Shown here: positions 1 to 10,498 of the stretch, one piece after another
Layout: each line of letters opens with the position of its first letter
Numbering within the stretch: position 1 is the first letter of the stretch
Assembly: GCA_037893225.1 (NCBI GenBank)
Contig: JAZGUH010000002.1
Coordinates: 1,984,001 to 2,048,000 of the forward strand
DNA from: Hippasteria phrygiana
Lineage: Eukaryota > Echinodermata > Asteroidea > Valvatida > Goniasteridae
Direction of reading: 5' to 3'
DNA length: 64,000 nt
Translations under genes and position numbers: made by a program
Notes under the pieces: generated by a model
Told to the model about the DNA's origin: nothing
What the model saw: only the letters and a program-made list of their open reading frames with translations
Database searches by the model: none

Positions 1-1125
1 TACTCCTACTTGACCCGTACTCGGTCCGTACTCGGACCCTGAAAAACTCGGATTTAAATTTTTGGCCCAGAACTCTATCATTGAATGGGTCACAGTATGT
101 GGTATTTTTATAAATATATGGTAATTTTGACCCAAGTAGTCAGCACCTGTGCAGATAGCAGCAGGATGTGACAGCTACGTGTATCTATGTTACTCATTCT
201 AAATGTAATTCCCTATACTTTCATAGCAATATACACATTCACAAATAATTCCTTAAGAATGGCTCATCTTTAATATATGTAGCTGTAGTTAACACATATA
301 AAGCTTTGGCAATTTAACTTCAAACATTGTGGAATGTTTGGCTTCATGATGACCCTGTTAATAACCTACATGTACTTTGGTCGGCAGTTTACGAAACTAG
401 AAACTCTTTGTGAGACTCAGTGTGTGAATGCACTGCATGGAAGTTGCAACGCACTGTCAGTTTACAGCTTTGGAACTTATACAAAAAAGATAAGCTTTAA
501 TCGTATACTAGTACCAGTCCTATTGAGAAATATTTCCATCTAAAATGCTGTCCTTTTTAATAATGTATGAGACCTCCAAAAATGCTATGGCTTATGTCGA
601 TGTGAGAAATAAAATGAACAGACATGAACATGCACAAAATCACTTACATGCAAGAGAATGATTTTTCACCGTTTTCTTAAGACTCAGATCACAGATTGTG
701 CTAAAACTTTCACAGGCTCATTTGTATGATGAATCACACAAAGTATCTGATGAATCAGGCAATACATGTATGAACACTGCTTGCTGTTTCATCAGCACTC
801 TACCAGTGCTATATCATAACTAACTTATAATACGTAGAATTCCTTCTGTAAGAAAAATGGCAAGGGATGCAGTCATCTCAAGTTAGACTTTCTTCTCCAC
901 ATCAAGCAAAGGTACATGCAGTCAATTCACTTGCAATGCACTCTGTAAATGTAAAATTTTGCGTTCAAGATAAGTCTCTTTGATTCCATACCCATGTCGT
1001 TGTATCATTGGGTGGCTTTCATATACATGCACCAGAATGCTCTACGGTCTATTTTCTACTCCACAGCTTCATTCAACACACCATACATAATAGCATCATC
1101 CAACTTCAGTTTTTTTCACACTAGA

Positions 1126-1450
1126 GCCTCTCAACCCTGGTTAAAGTCAACTCTGCATCGTTTCACAATTGTTCCGACTTCAACCCGGGGCAAATTCATC
1201 CCTGCTCATTTTAAACTACTATTTTCAGGGTAGTGTTGAGAGTTTCATCCCGGGCAAAAAATCTCAACCCTGGTCTGGAGCAGGGTTGAGTTTAACCTGG
1301 GTCAAAATCAATCTTGGTTTGTGCGAGGTTTGCACAGGGTTAAAACTGTTAAATGTGAAACTGCTTGTTTTTAACCCCACATCAACCATGCGTCAACCCA
1401 CAGATTTGTCATGTGAAAAAACTCTAGACAGGATATGTCCAGGGTTAGTT
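1126..1450. repeat. Short CAACCCTGG / CCAGGGTTG repeat patch
   Basis: The strings CAACCCTGG, CAGGGTTGAG and AACCTGGG recur here in both orientations, for example near 1131, 1266, 1281 and 1335. They look like the subterminal repeats of a degraded MITE, but no paired ends or target duplication could be fixed. The rest of positions 1-1600 shows no gene and no other clear feature. Confidence 0.35.
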
Positions 1451-1887
1451 CTTGGAAAGAATCAGCTTTTATATGTCAATGCGACCAAAATACACACTGA
1501 TATATACTAGCATTGGTATAGGAACATTAACACATTCTTCTTGATGGATCAGCATCACTTGAATTAAATACTGCAAGAAGAATATTGGACGTCATCTATA
1601 CTTGGCAAAAAAGAAACACAAGTTAATAAGACGTATTTTTTAATGTGCATTGTTGTGCACAACTTATCAATGACAAAGATTTTAATACCATTGCAGACAC
1701 CTGTATTTTCAACCACATTTCTTGAGCGTCATGCCTCACTGAACCACCACAATGGGGTTTAATGGATTGTCAAACAATCACTTATTCAGGCTTTACAAGG
1801 CTAAATTTCATAAGAATGTTGATGTTCCTGTGGTAGTCTATGGTCCATGGAGTCTTGAATTGAATTCACTCAGCAAATGGACTGCAG

Positions 1888-2993
1888 ATGACAATGCCAC
1901 GACTAAGTCAGTATGACCGAGCCCGCGCAATTGGAATGCTTGATGCGGGCATCGCAGCTAGGGATGTAGCCGCACATCTCCAAGTGCACGAATCAACTAT
2001 CAGCAGGCTCAGACATTGTTTAAGAGACACTGGAAGTGTGGCAGATCATCCGAGAAGTGGTAGACCATGGGTGACGACGCCCATTCAGGGATCGCTACAT
2101 CGTTCTGCAGCATGATCAACAACGCAATGCAGAAACCACTACAAGGGAGATGCCTGCTCAGACTGTCAGAAATCGACTTCGTAGGACTCAGGAGCAGATG
2201 CCCTTACAGATGTCTCTCACTTATGCCAGATCGTCGTCAGCGTAGGTTGGTGTGGACCCGCCAACACCGTGACTGGACACAGAGAATGTGGAGCCAGGTG
2301 TTGTTCTTAGATGAGTCACGATTTCGCGTAAGCAATGACGGACGGGTACGAGTTTACCATCGTCATGGTGAGTGACTCTTTGACTGTAATGTTGTGGAGC
2401 TGGAAAGGTGGGGAGGTCCCAGCATTATGAAATGAGCCGGTATTACAGCAAATGACTGTACTGAACTGATAGTCATTGATGGTAATTTTGGAGCCTGTAT
2501 TGAGGCCATTTCTGGATGAACATCCGAACATAGCCTTGTTTCAAAAGGGCAATGCACAACCTCATGCAGCAAGGGTGATCACCCAGTATCTTGATGACCA
2601 CCATATTGACCTCCTGCCATGGCATGCACGGGATGAACTCGATCGTCGCATCCGGCTACATCCCTAGAACAGCTCATGAACTTGCCGCTGCATTATTTAT
2701 TTATTTACCCAGGGTATGCCCAAACAGTTTAAAATTGGTTTCCATTGGGCCCCTGCATACAATACAAATGACTACACACATGTACAATACATTATAAATA
2801 CAATACAATAAAATAGAATCATATGCAGAATTGTTAAGCAACTGTTATAAATATTGTAGTCACGATAATGGAAGAGTGGCGCGTCGTCCCCCAGGTGACT
2901 TTGAGGAGGCTGATTAAGTCCATGCACCGGCGCATCCAAGCGTGCATCACAGCAGAGGGAGGTCATACACCGTACTCATCTGTTGCAATTTAA
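1888..2993 (+). pseudogene. Tc1-like DDE transposase pseudogene
   Basis: The first 75 codons from 1888 read as the paired helix-turn-helix of Tc1 transposases (SQYDRARAIGMLDAG, then HESTISRL, then GRPWVTTP). Later pieces sit in other frames: FLDESRF near 2310 keeps the first catalytic Asp box, and GNAQPHAARV near 2545 matches the second box, normally DNARPH, with the catalytic Asp replaced by Gly. The stretch that should hold the third acidic residue (SPDLNPIEH type) is damaged and shortened near 2625-2650. HELAAAL and, past an insertion, EEWRVVPQVTLRRLIKSMHR complete the conserved C-terminus. At least two frameshifts and several stops show that it is dead. The family assignment is secure. 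Confidence 0.85.
2696..2867 (-). mobile_element. Short retroposon 3' fragment inserted in the Tc1 transposase
   Basis: About 170 bp interrupts the transposase exactly between HELAAAL and EEWRVVP, which are adjacent in intact Tc1 proteins. Read on the minus strand, the insert ends in GGGTAAATAAATAAAT, like the 3' tail of a short non-LTR retroposon or SINE. No coding sequence is visible and no clear target duplication could be defined. The class is inferred from the tail alone. Confidence 0.5.
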
Positions 2994-3824
2994 TGTTCAT
3001 GTTATTTTTTGAATTTCAGTCGCAATATAATTTGACATATAAATTTGCATTTCTTTTTTTGCCAAGTATAATTGAACTTCAACCTAACTGACTTTGTGAT
3101 TTCAGTAAAACCATGCCAATAAATCTACTTATAATCCCGCCTTGGATTTAACTCATGCTTCTGATAATCCGGGATTGAAATACTTCAGAATCTAGTCTGA
3201 AAGTCTCAAAAAGCCAATATCCAGAACTCTGTAACAAACTTAGTGTTGTCTACCATGTGCTCCCGTAATTTTATGAAAAAAGATTCTTCAAAGAGTCTTA
3301 AAAATCAGCACACTTCAATTCTTCAGAATACCAGCTCCATGCAACATGTGTTGTCTACACGAACACTGGGGAGTACTAGTGGAGGTGACATTTTACTGGT
3401 TTGTACACACCCTGCTGGCTTCCACTTGGCGGTTATCAAGGAAGTTTCTTCCCCAATTAAGCAGAGGTTGTGAAATCACTGCAGGAAAGTGAATTGAGCA
3501 AATACACACATCAACATCTGAGATCTTTTCAAATCCCTTGATGAGATCTGACTTGACGAGGTCGCATTGTATGCAGCAAGAGAAAAACATGAAAACATAA
3601 GTTCAATTTGGGTGAATCTCGAGAATAATGTGTACCATTGGCAATTCTGTTGACTGAAAAAAAAGAAACTTGATATACAGCCTCCCTTGCAGATAGCCAC
3701 TAACAGTACAATACATGTACAACATCTGTCCAGTGTGCCAAGTCAGCTGGCTATTGACCTGTCCTATTGACCCAGTCTGGGAGAGAACAACTCTCACATT
3801 CATTCACACCTTCACTTGGTCCAG

Positions 3825-3830
3825 TTTATT
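3825..3830 (-). terminator. Poly(A) signal of the EVA1-like gene
   Basis: AATAAA on the minus strand lies about 110 nt past the TGA stop at 3938-3940, a normal distance for a short 3' UTR. Cleavage would fall near 3800-3815. Positions 3067-3820, beyond the gene, hold no feature I can support. Confidence 0.55.
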
Positions 3831-3937
3831 TTCATAATGAAAATCCATCTTTCTGAGATTCGTATGCCAGTTCAAACACAGTCATCGTCGTGACTTAATG
3901 CATATTCATGAGCTGTGTGGTGGCATTCTCGGCCTAG

Positions 3938-4185
3938 TCAGGGGAAGTAACTATTGAGGTTACGTGTAGCTGGTAGAGTGTGTACTTCCCTGGGCAATGT
4001 GCTGGACTGATGATCCCATCTGCGGTTTGCATCGATACCGTTCTCTGGTCTGACCGATGAAGCTGATGGGGGTGGTGTGTTCCAGATTTCATTAATGTCC
4101 ACTCTGTTCTCCTGTCGGACTGATTCAAGCATTGAGCCATTCCTAGAAATTGTCCTATTTGCCTCATTTGTATTTGATGTAGAAC
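3938..4185 (-). CDS. EVA1C: EVA1C-like gene, terminal exon (cytoplasmic tail)
   Basis: This is the last coding exon, 248 bp. It follows the acceptor GTTGCCTTTACAG (minus strand), enters in phase 1 and ends at TGA 3938-3940. It encodes about 81 residues of hydrophilic cytoplasmic tail. The motif VDINEIW and the closing LPATRNLNSYF resemble the conserved end of EVA1/FAM176 proteins (EIW followed by LPR and a terminal aromatic), so the reading frame is trusted over the overlapping one ending at 3934. The incoming G from the transmembrane exon completes a Gly codon. Unlike vertebrate EVA1C, the tail shows no long acidic run. Family members are single-pass membrane proteins; worm EVA-1 acts in axon guidance. 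Confidence 0.7.
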
Positions 4186-4629
4186 CTGTAAAGGCAACAC
4201 AAACAGATCTTGTATTTAATCACAATACTGATCAAAGACAGAGTACAATAGAGTAATAGACCATCTTCCCACATTTTAAAAACAATATGGCAGAGTACAA
4301 TGTAGATTCAACTAAAGTGTCAGTTTTGATGTTTGTTCAAAATTTGATAGGATTTTTTCATTTTTTAAAAGATTTTTTAAAGGATAAAAATGTAGCACTA
4401 TAATTCTCTTTTTGAAGCACTACTGGCTGTTTGCTCAGGGGGCACGAGTCAGAAATCATAAAGTTTAAACCCATAATGCTGTTCAGCCTGGGATCACGTC
4501 CCAGCTTTACAATACAACTTAGGAAGTGGCTATATGTTAATATCACTTAATGAGGACGTTTACTCAATTTTAAACCTATAATAACAACCAAACCACTAGA
4601 GGAACTGCTAGGTAATTTTAATAAATGTT

Positions 4630-4690
4630 CTGAGTGAACAAAGAAAATGGCAGCTATGGGATTTGAACCTGTGACCAAGATATCATTTTT
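4630..4690 (-). repeat. Fragment of tRNA-derived SINE family A
   Basis: On the minus strand the B-box GGTTCAAATCC is followed by TTTCTTTGTTCACT. The same B-box and body junction occurs in the fuller copies at 29.2, 29.5 and 60.8 kb. The A-box half is missing. Confidence 0.55.
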
Positions 4691-5574
4691 CCATTGTGGG
4701 TAGTTTTATGAAGTTTTTTTTGTTCAAAAAGGTGATTTTTCTCACATAATTCAATTGCACAAAACAAGCTGTTCTTTTGTTCTGGCAAGCAAGGATACAA
4801 CCGCCAGTTGTCGTACATGTACATGTATGTATATGTACACTAGTAAGCAACTAGGAAGCAATTCTACTGGCCTCATCAATATCAAAGATCGTATAAGGGA
4901 AAGATCAGACACTGGGTATCTTTTTGTATAGCGCACGATGATAGGTATAAAACGTGTGCTTGCAGCTACAGTGAAGCCATACAAGAAGTACAGCATCGGG
5001 TGTAAAATGCGAGCGGGATTTTCATTGATGAAGAAAAACTCCACAAAGATGACAAAATGAGGAAATGAAGAGCCAAATAAAGAAATAAGTGAATGAATAA
5101 ATAATATCACGGAGGTACCTCCGTTATAATACATGTAGTTCATGTTTTAGTGACATGATTTAGTGATATTTATAAAATAGGGAATACATTTGTACAATGT
5201 CATTTAGTTATGTGAGGCTATGAGACCTGCCAATACGCAGTCAATTAAGGACTGAAGTTTTGTTCACATGTGAAAACCTGATTGAAATGTTGAGATATTG
5301 GTTTTAAGTTCGCAGGTATCAGATTTTATTAATTCCTTATGGGTGGAAAATATTTTTTTCTAAATGTATAAAAAGAAAAAAAACATCTTTGGTGTAACAA
5401 GAAGTATTAATAGTTTAGTTGTTTTTTTAATTATAAAGTAACAGTCGTGTTGTATTCGAACTATTTAATGAACTTAGCTATTATGAAGCATCTGAAAAAT
5501 AAATGAAATCAAACTTTGTTCCACTCAAGAAGTGTTAATTTCTGTCAATAGGTTTAACTAGTAATACTCATAAC

Positions 5575-6225
5575 TGCTAGAGTCAATAAACTTTAGTGTA
5601 CACCATTTGCTTTTGCTGCAATTTCCAGAAATAAATGGATTTGGGGGTTAGTATTTTATAGGGGGTTATTATTTTATAGGGTGCTAGCAAATATTGCAAC
5701 ACTGACCTGTTTAAAGTTTTGTGTGCATACAATGTATATGCTGGGAAACCGTAGTCTGCGTAGAGAGAAAAATTATGTTCTAGTAGTCTGGTTCCCTGAA
5801 CATACTTTAGACAAAACGGAGCAACTTATAGACGTCAGAGAATTATCAGGTCAGGGAACTAGACTATTTCCGACGATCGTTGTAAAAAGATATAAATTTC
5901 CACTTTTCTTGAAAACGACAGCACACCGGGGTGCCATGATTTCACAGGATGCTTGAGACTGCTATTTACTTCATATGATGCACGATATAGGGCAGAGGGA
6001 ACCCCCCCCCCCCCCTTTTGTGTTCGTCATTGTGTTCCTGGAATCTTAGGAATTCTTTTCAGATCTCTAGGGGGTTTGTTAGGTAACAATAGTCTGAAGA
6101 GTGTATAGGGTATAGGGACAAAAGGTGGGGGGGGGGGGGGTACCCCTCTGCCCCATATCGTGCTGGGTATAATTTACTTACAGTCTAGTAAGGTATTTCG
6201 TAATAATTCATTTTGTTTTTTGATG
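5575..6225 (-). repeat. Dispersed repeat family R1, copy 1 (split by a MITE)
   Basis: On the minus strand this shares CTCAAGCATCCTGTGAAATC, a lectin-free noncoding core with GGTCAGGGAACTAGAC / AGTCTGGTTCCCTGA inverted arms (about 5790-5866), and the run 'catctatgcacacaaaactt' with copies at 30.3, 31.5, 48.4, 53.6 and 63.9 kb. A 200-bp MITE interrupts it at 5972-6171. An open frame at 5681-5956 lies entirely inside this repeat and is not a gene. Confidence 0.7.
5972..6171. mobile_element. 200-bp MITE with poly-C/poly-G arms and 8-bp target duplication
   Basis: The ends are inverted: left GCACGATATAGGGCAGAGGG (5980), right CCCCTCTGCCCCATATCGTG (ending 6162). The arms continue inward as a C-run near 6002 and a G-run near 6127. 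The element is flanked by direct ATTTACTT at 5964-5971 and 6172-6179. The same host repeat at 48.4 kb lacks the element and has a single ATTTACTT, so insertion with an 8-bp duplication is directly visible. An 8-bp duplication suits the hAT superfamily. Confidence 0.8.
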
Positions 6226-6834
6226 TACACTACATGTACACTACCTTTAACAAAGTAAGACACACTAAGTAATATGATTTTGAAAACAGAATCTGTTTTT
6301 TTATTATATCATTGAAGATGAGTACAAACTCACATGTATGTTTGTTACTCTTTTATGAGCTTTACGATAAGATGTCATCAATTTGAAAAATTAAGTGCAT
6401 ACTCAAAATATTTACAAAAATACGGATTTGAAGGATTTTATCATTTAGATATCAAGTAAAGCTGAACAATTTAAGGCATTATTTTCCTTGCCAAGTGATA
6501 TGAATTATCCACAAATTAATTAAATTCATCTGAAAGATATTAAAATCAGAATAACCTACTAAACATATTAACACATGTTTATATTCCTTTTTATTAATGG
6601 TGGGAAAAAGTTCCAGCTTGAGCACATCATTGTATTGTTTTTATTAATTTAAAGGAAACATGATTTAGGATTTATATTGTATTATTCCTGCTTAAAACAA
6701 TAAAGTATTATCTTGACAATGATATTTTGTGTCCAGAGACAATTATTTCCCAGATTAAATATGAGAAAAAGAATTTGAAAATTTTTGTCCAAGCTACTCC
6801 GCCCCCTGAGTGGGACCCTCATTAACATAAGTGT

Positions 6835-6853
6835 GTGACGTAGACCGAGGCAC
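6835..6853 (+). repeat. 19-bp inverted repeat, left arm, flanking the THAP exon
   Basis: GTGACGTAGACCGAGGCAC is the exact reverse complement of 7455-7473. The arms enclose 639 bp holding the THAP exon. They could be transposon ends or a shared regulatory element, since TGACGT is a CRE half-site. Homology does not extend outside the 19 bp and no target duplication is seen. Confidence 0.7.
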
Positions 6854-6976
6854 ATTACAGATTCTGCTGCGCGAGCCGGCCCTATTCATCACGCGTATGC
6901 ATTGAGTGTACGTGTGTGTGCAGAACGGCGTACAATTTTCGTCCAAAATGTAAGCAAAATATAGTGTTTTTCGGCC

Positions 6977-7321
6977 ATGCCGACAAGGTGTGTGGCTGCT
7001 GGGTGCAGCAAAACAACGAAGGATGGAGTAAGCCTTCATTTATTTCCAACTGATGCGAAATATCGGAGAATTTGCACGGCAAAAGTGAAGGTGACAAGAG
7101 CGAAGTGGTCCGGCCCCAGCAGCTTCTCAGCGTTATGTAGCGACCACTTTGAGCCGTCGTGTTTCGATACTGGTATTTTCAAATCCTTCGGGATGACCAT
7201 TAAAAATATGCTCAAGTCCACTGCAATCCCAACAAAATTCCCAGATGTGAGTAAGGTACAGGCGAAAGCAGTTAAACGGCCCATTCCCCGAGGAGCCTTC
7301 GCTAAAAGGGAGAAAATCAGG
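6977..7321 (+). CDS. THAP-domain protein, first coding exon (nested in EVA1C-like intron)
   Basis: The exon starts at ATG (MPTRCVAAGC) and encodes a complete THAP zinc-finger DNA-binding domain. The C2CH zinc ligands are Cys5, Cys10, Cys54 and His57 (LCSDHF); Pro24 and Trp44 are in place, and AIPTKF at 83-88 is the closing AVPTIF-type box. After 115 codons a good donor (AGG|GTAAGT, intron from 7322) ends the exon in phase 0; readthrough adds 17 residues before a stop. THAP domains occur in host regulators and at the N-terminus of P-element-like transposases. No second exon was found within the window. The exon is intact and opposite in strand to the surrounding gene. Exact 19-bp inverted repeats flank it, which favours a transposon origin, but a host gene is possible. 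Confidence 0.75.
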
Positions 7322-7454
7322 GTAAGTTTGATGTTAGTTGTTGCAACTTACGAAATTGCAAGTGTAGACCTATAGTTTGTATACATGTATGTACATGTAC
7401 GATGTACATGCGTCATTTACGGGTCCAGACTATCGAGTCGATCCTTGAATTTCG

Positions 7455-7473
7455 GTGCCTCGGTCTACGTCAC
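7455..7473 (-). repeat. 19-bp inverted repeat, right arm, flanking the THAP exon
   Basis: Exact reverse complement of 6835-6853. It lies inside the predicted intron of the THAP gene, 133 bp past the donor. Confidence 0.7.
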
Positions 7474-9474
7474 GAACAGCGGCCTCAATTTGAGTCTCAA
7501 CAAATTCCAAAAAGAGGGGGTCAATTTTTGGGCGGCAAATAATCACACTAAAACTTCACTTGAACCAGTTTGGCTTTAATTTACATTTAATACATATAAA
7601 TGAATTTATTTATGAAATAAAATGTGATTCGGCCAGTTTAAGAAGCATGTTTCTTTTAAATCATTTTAAATATATCACGTGTATCATCTGAAATGAAACA
7701 TCATTAATCATATTTACAGCCCCGTTCGAATTGGTAAACATTTTTATATATGTGCATTGTGCAAAATTATAGATTACATAATGAATGTGAATGTGAATTA
7801 GATTCATTTGAAAGATTTCATTTTAATTCAGAAGAATCTCGGACTTAAAATCCATATTCCACACATTTATGTTACGAAGCAGAAGCCGAAAACCTACCAC
7901 GACAGGGCTCAAGAAATCGTCAAGTTCAATTTCAAATTGTTTTAAATTACTCATAGACAATTTTGTTGAAGTACAATTTTTTTCTTTCCGTATCACACTC
8001 ATGACCTTAGTTAGATTGTCAGAATTCAGAAAACCGAGTACATTGAATTAAACCAAATTCAAAGATATTTGAAATCAGAATAGCCTACTTGAAGTGAATG
8101 TTACAAACGAATATTTCACCTGCCAATTCAGCTGGCTGAAGACACCATTACAGATATACTGTATACTGCCCTCATCTGACAAACTGTTTTCAGGAACCCT
8201 GAATGCTTATAATATGCACAATGCACATTCTACGCTAAATCAGCCAGGTGATCAGAGTGAAATTTAAAGGGTGCTGGAGGGCATGTTCAAGTTCATCGAT
8301 CATGGCCAAGAAACATGCGGAAGTTTGAGACCTCCATTTACTCGGCCATTTGAAGGAAAAATCTAAATCATCTCTCTCACGATTGATTTGTCATGATTGT
8401 TCAAATGCTAAACGGTCTTTTCATTGTAAATTCCAGTATTATGACATCAATCTAAAACTGTCATCTTATACAACAATTATGGAGTGATTTACTACAAACT
8501 TTACCACAGACTTAAATTGAAAATTCATCAGACCCATCATATAAAAGCCCATGCAAAAGCAAAGGTAATTTCTGCAATCAAACATTTTTTTAAAACGTTT
8601 TAAAATCTATTATATACAAAAAAAGTGAAGAATTTATCAATTTAGGTTACTGAGATATAATTTTTACACAAATTATTAATTTTACTTGGTTTTACATCCG
8701 CTGTCATCATAAATTCACACAAATATTCACACCTTCGGATCAGGGTATCTTATACCATTTTTCAAGAAATACTGCAGAGAATTATTGTCGAGATTTATAA
8801 AAAACAAAACAAAAAAACTAACAATTTCAAAAGGTGTATGGGCTATGCCAGAACACCTATTTATCTGAAAACATCATTGTGTGGCCATTCTGCATGTGTT
8901 TTCCGTGCGTGTTTGTAAACATCTAGAACTTTCAAAGCATCACTTTATTTACATACTTATGAACGTGCATTAAATTGGTGTGTTTATCGTGCTCAGCCTT
9001 GACTTACTGCTGAGATCAACCATGTTGCATTCTGTATCCATTAAAATCAGCACAAATGCAGATGTGCAAATACATGAACCAAATTTTGGGAATGGATATG
9101 CACATCAGGCAAAGCATGGATATGCACACAACTTGGCAAGTTAGCACTCTAGTAAATTGATACAGCTCTATGATATCAATTAGAAGCGAGAGATTTTGGC
9201 CAATTCCCACCTAGTGTATTAACTATTAAGCACTGTATACTCAGTGCTTTCAGAGAGCCTGGGAGAACAAAATTCACATACCCGGGCAGAAACCAAACTC
9301 ACTACCTCCTGCTCACTAGTGCAGATGTCTTACCCTTACACTACATCGGGAAAGGGCAATAAATCTCTCTTCTACTTTACATCATCTCCGATGCATATTC
9401 CATCTTCAAACAACCGTATGATCTTCACTAATTACTATGTGACATAAACTGAACTATGATGAAGTAATGCCTAC

Positions 9475-9603
9475 CTGCTTCTTCCACCTTTTTCTTCATG
9501 TGATAATTTTGACATTTGAGTCTGATGACACACCAGAGTAATGTTCCAATGATTCCCATACAGCAGCCAATGGATATGTACAGTATGTATACTTCTGTGT
9601 TCA
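9475..9603 (-). CDS. EVA1C: EVA1C-like gene, transmembrane exon
   Basis: A 129-bp class 1-1 exon between acceptor TTTCCTTAATACAG and donor GAAGCAG|GTAGGC (minus strand). It encodes NTEVY, then a hydrophobic span ILYISIGCCMGIIGTLLWCV, then the basic stop-transfer IRLKCQNYHMKKKVEEA. The pattern of small residues, Gly-Cys and a following (V/I)R(I/L)xC matches the FAM176 membrane segment of EVA1 proteins. The basic run places the C-terminal side in the cytosol. Joining to the next exon (3938-4185) restores a Gly codon; joining to the previous exon gives Val. Confidence 0.8.
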
Positions 9604-10064
9604 CTGTATTAAGGAAACAATATATGGAGAGAATAGTGTTATACATGTAATGTGAATAACCCACAATGTAACATGAATAAATTGCCACAAAAAGTAATAC
9701 ACACAGCCCATTGCCTTTTATAGCTAACTTATGTAGTTAAACTACTGATAATGCAAATAAATTGCTGGTAATATATTGAATCATCTTTAGTGTATTTTGG
9801 TAGCCAAATATATCAGGCCAATTTATTCCTGACACCATGGCAGTTCTATGGGGAGTATTCAGCTAATTTTTAACTGCTGTCTCTTGGTGCATGAAGCTCT
9901 TCGCATACTATAACCAGTTCTATACCCTCGGGGTCACAGACCTGTTTTCATTGAATCATGATCATAGCAAAAGTAAAAGTAGAGTTTGTCTTAAGCCAAT
10001 ATGGCTCTTCATCAGGCTGGTGTCTATAGCCGGTTTCTGTGGCATTAAAAGACTGGAACATTTT

Positions 10065-10200
10065 CTATTCCCTGGGACAGGATGCCAGTCCATCGCAAGT
10101 TACTCCCAAACTTTTACTGGTACCATTTCTACTTCTGTGTAGAGAGAATCAATTATGATAAAGTGTCTTGCTGAAGGACGCTAGTGCCATGACCGGCCAC
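10065..10200 (-). repeat. Degraded copy of tRNA-derived SINE family B
   Basis: The run 'cgcaagttactcccaaac...ggtaccatttctac' parallels the better copy at 20276-20446. The tRNA head region 'tcttgctgaaggacgctagtgcc' is too worn to show clear A and B boxes. Confidence 0.45.
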
Positions 10201-10207
10201 ACTAGCC

Positions 10208-10498
10208 CAGGTAAAAATTCCAGTTGAAACCAGTTAAATTTTCAACTGGAATCAACTGGTGTCCAACTGGTACCTGTTGGAGTCAACTGGATTCAACAGA
10301 AACCAGTTGAAACCAGTGACCAACTGGTAATTTTTGTGGTGTCAACAGGAAACAGTTGAAACCAGTTGAAGGGAACCAGTTACCAACTGGCAATTCTTGT
10401 GGTGTCAACAGGAACCAGTTGAAACCAGTTACCAACTGGTCATTCTCATGAAAAGGGACCAGTTTAAACCAGTTGAAGAAACCAGTTATCATCTAGTT
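10208..10498. repeat. CCAGTTG / CAACTGG minisatellite
   Basis: About 290 bp made largely of CCAGTTGAA and CAACTGGT in both orientations, for example AACCAGTTGAAACCAGTT repeated near 10305, 10345 and 10412, with CAACTGG near 10247, 10266 and 10322. Imperfect copies spaced by 'aattcttgtggtgtcaacagg' suggest a larger unit of about 60-65 bp. Frames read across it are not genes. Confidence 0.75.

Larger units (their letters stand above)
1601..3066 (+). mobile_element. Decayed Tc1/mariner-type transposon with TIRs and TA target duplication
   Basis: The left end CTTGGCAAAAAAGAAAC (1601) is matched in inverted form at the right end (3041-3066), where the reverse complement begins CTTGGCAAAAAAAGAAA. 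Both ends abut a TA dinucleotide (1599-1600 and 3067-3068), the standard target duplication of Tc1/mariner elements. Between them lies a frameshifted Tc1-type transposase at 1888-2993. The element is 1466 bp long including a foreign insertion at about 2696-2867. It is clearly immobile on its own. Confidence 0.85.
4186..9474 (-). other. EVA1C-like intron (last), repeat-bearing
   Basis: A 5.3-kb phase-1 intron. It holds a SINE scrap (about 4630-4690), a dispersed repeat with a nested MITE (5575-6225), an opposite-strand THAP exon (6977-7321) and a degraded tRNA-like patch near 9275-9360. The stretches 4700-5570, 6230-6830 and 7480-9270 are AT-rich with no gene or element I can define. Confidence 0.65.
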
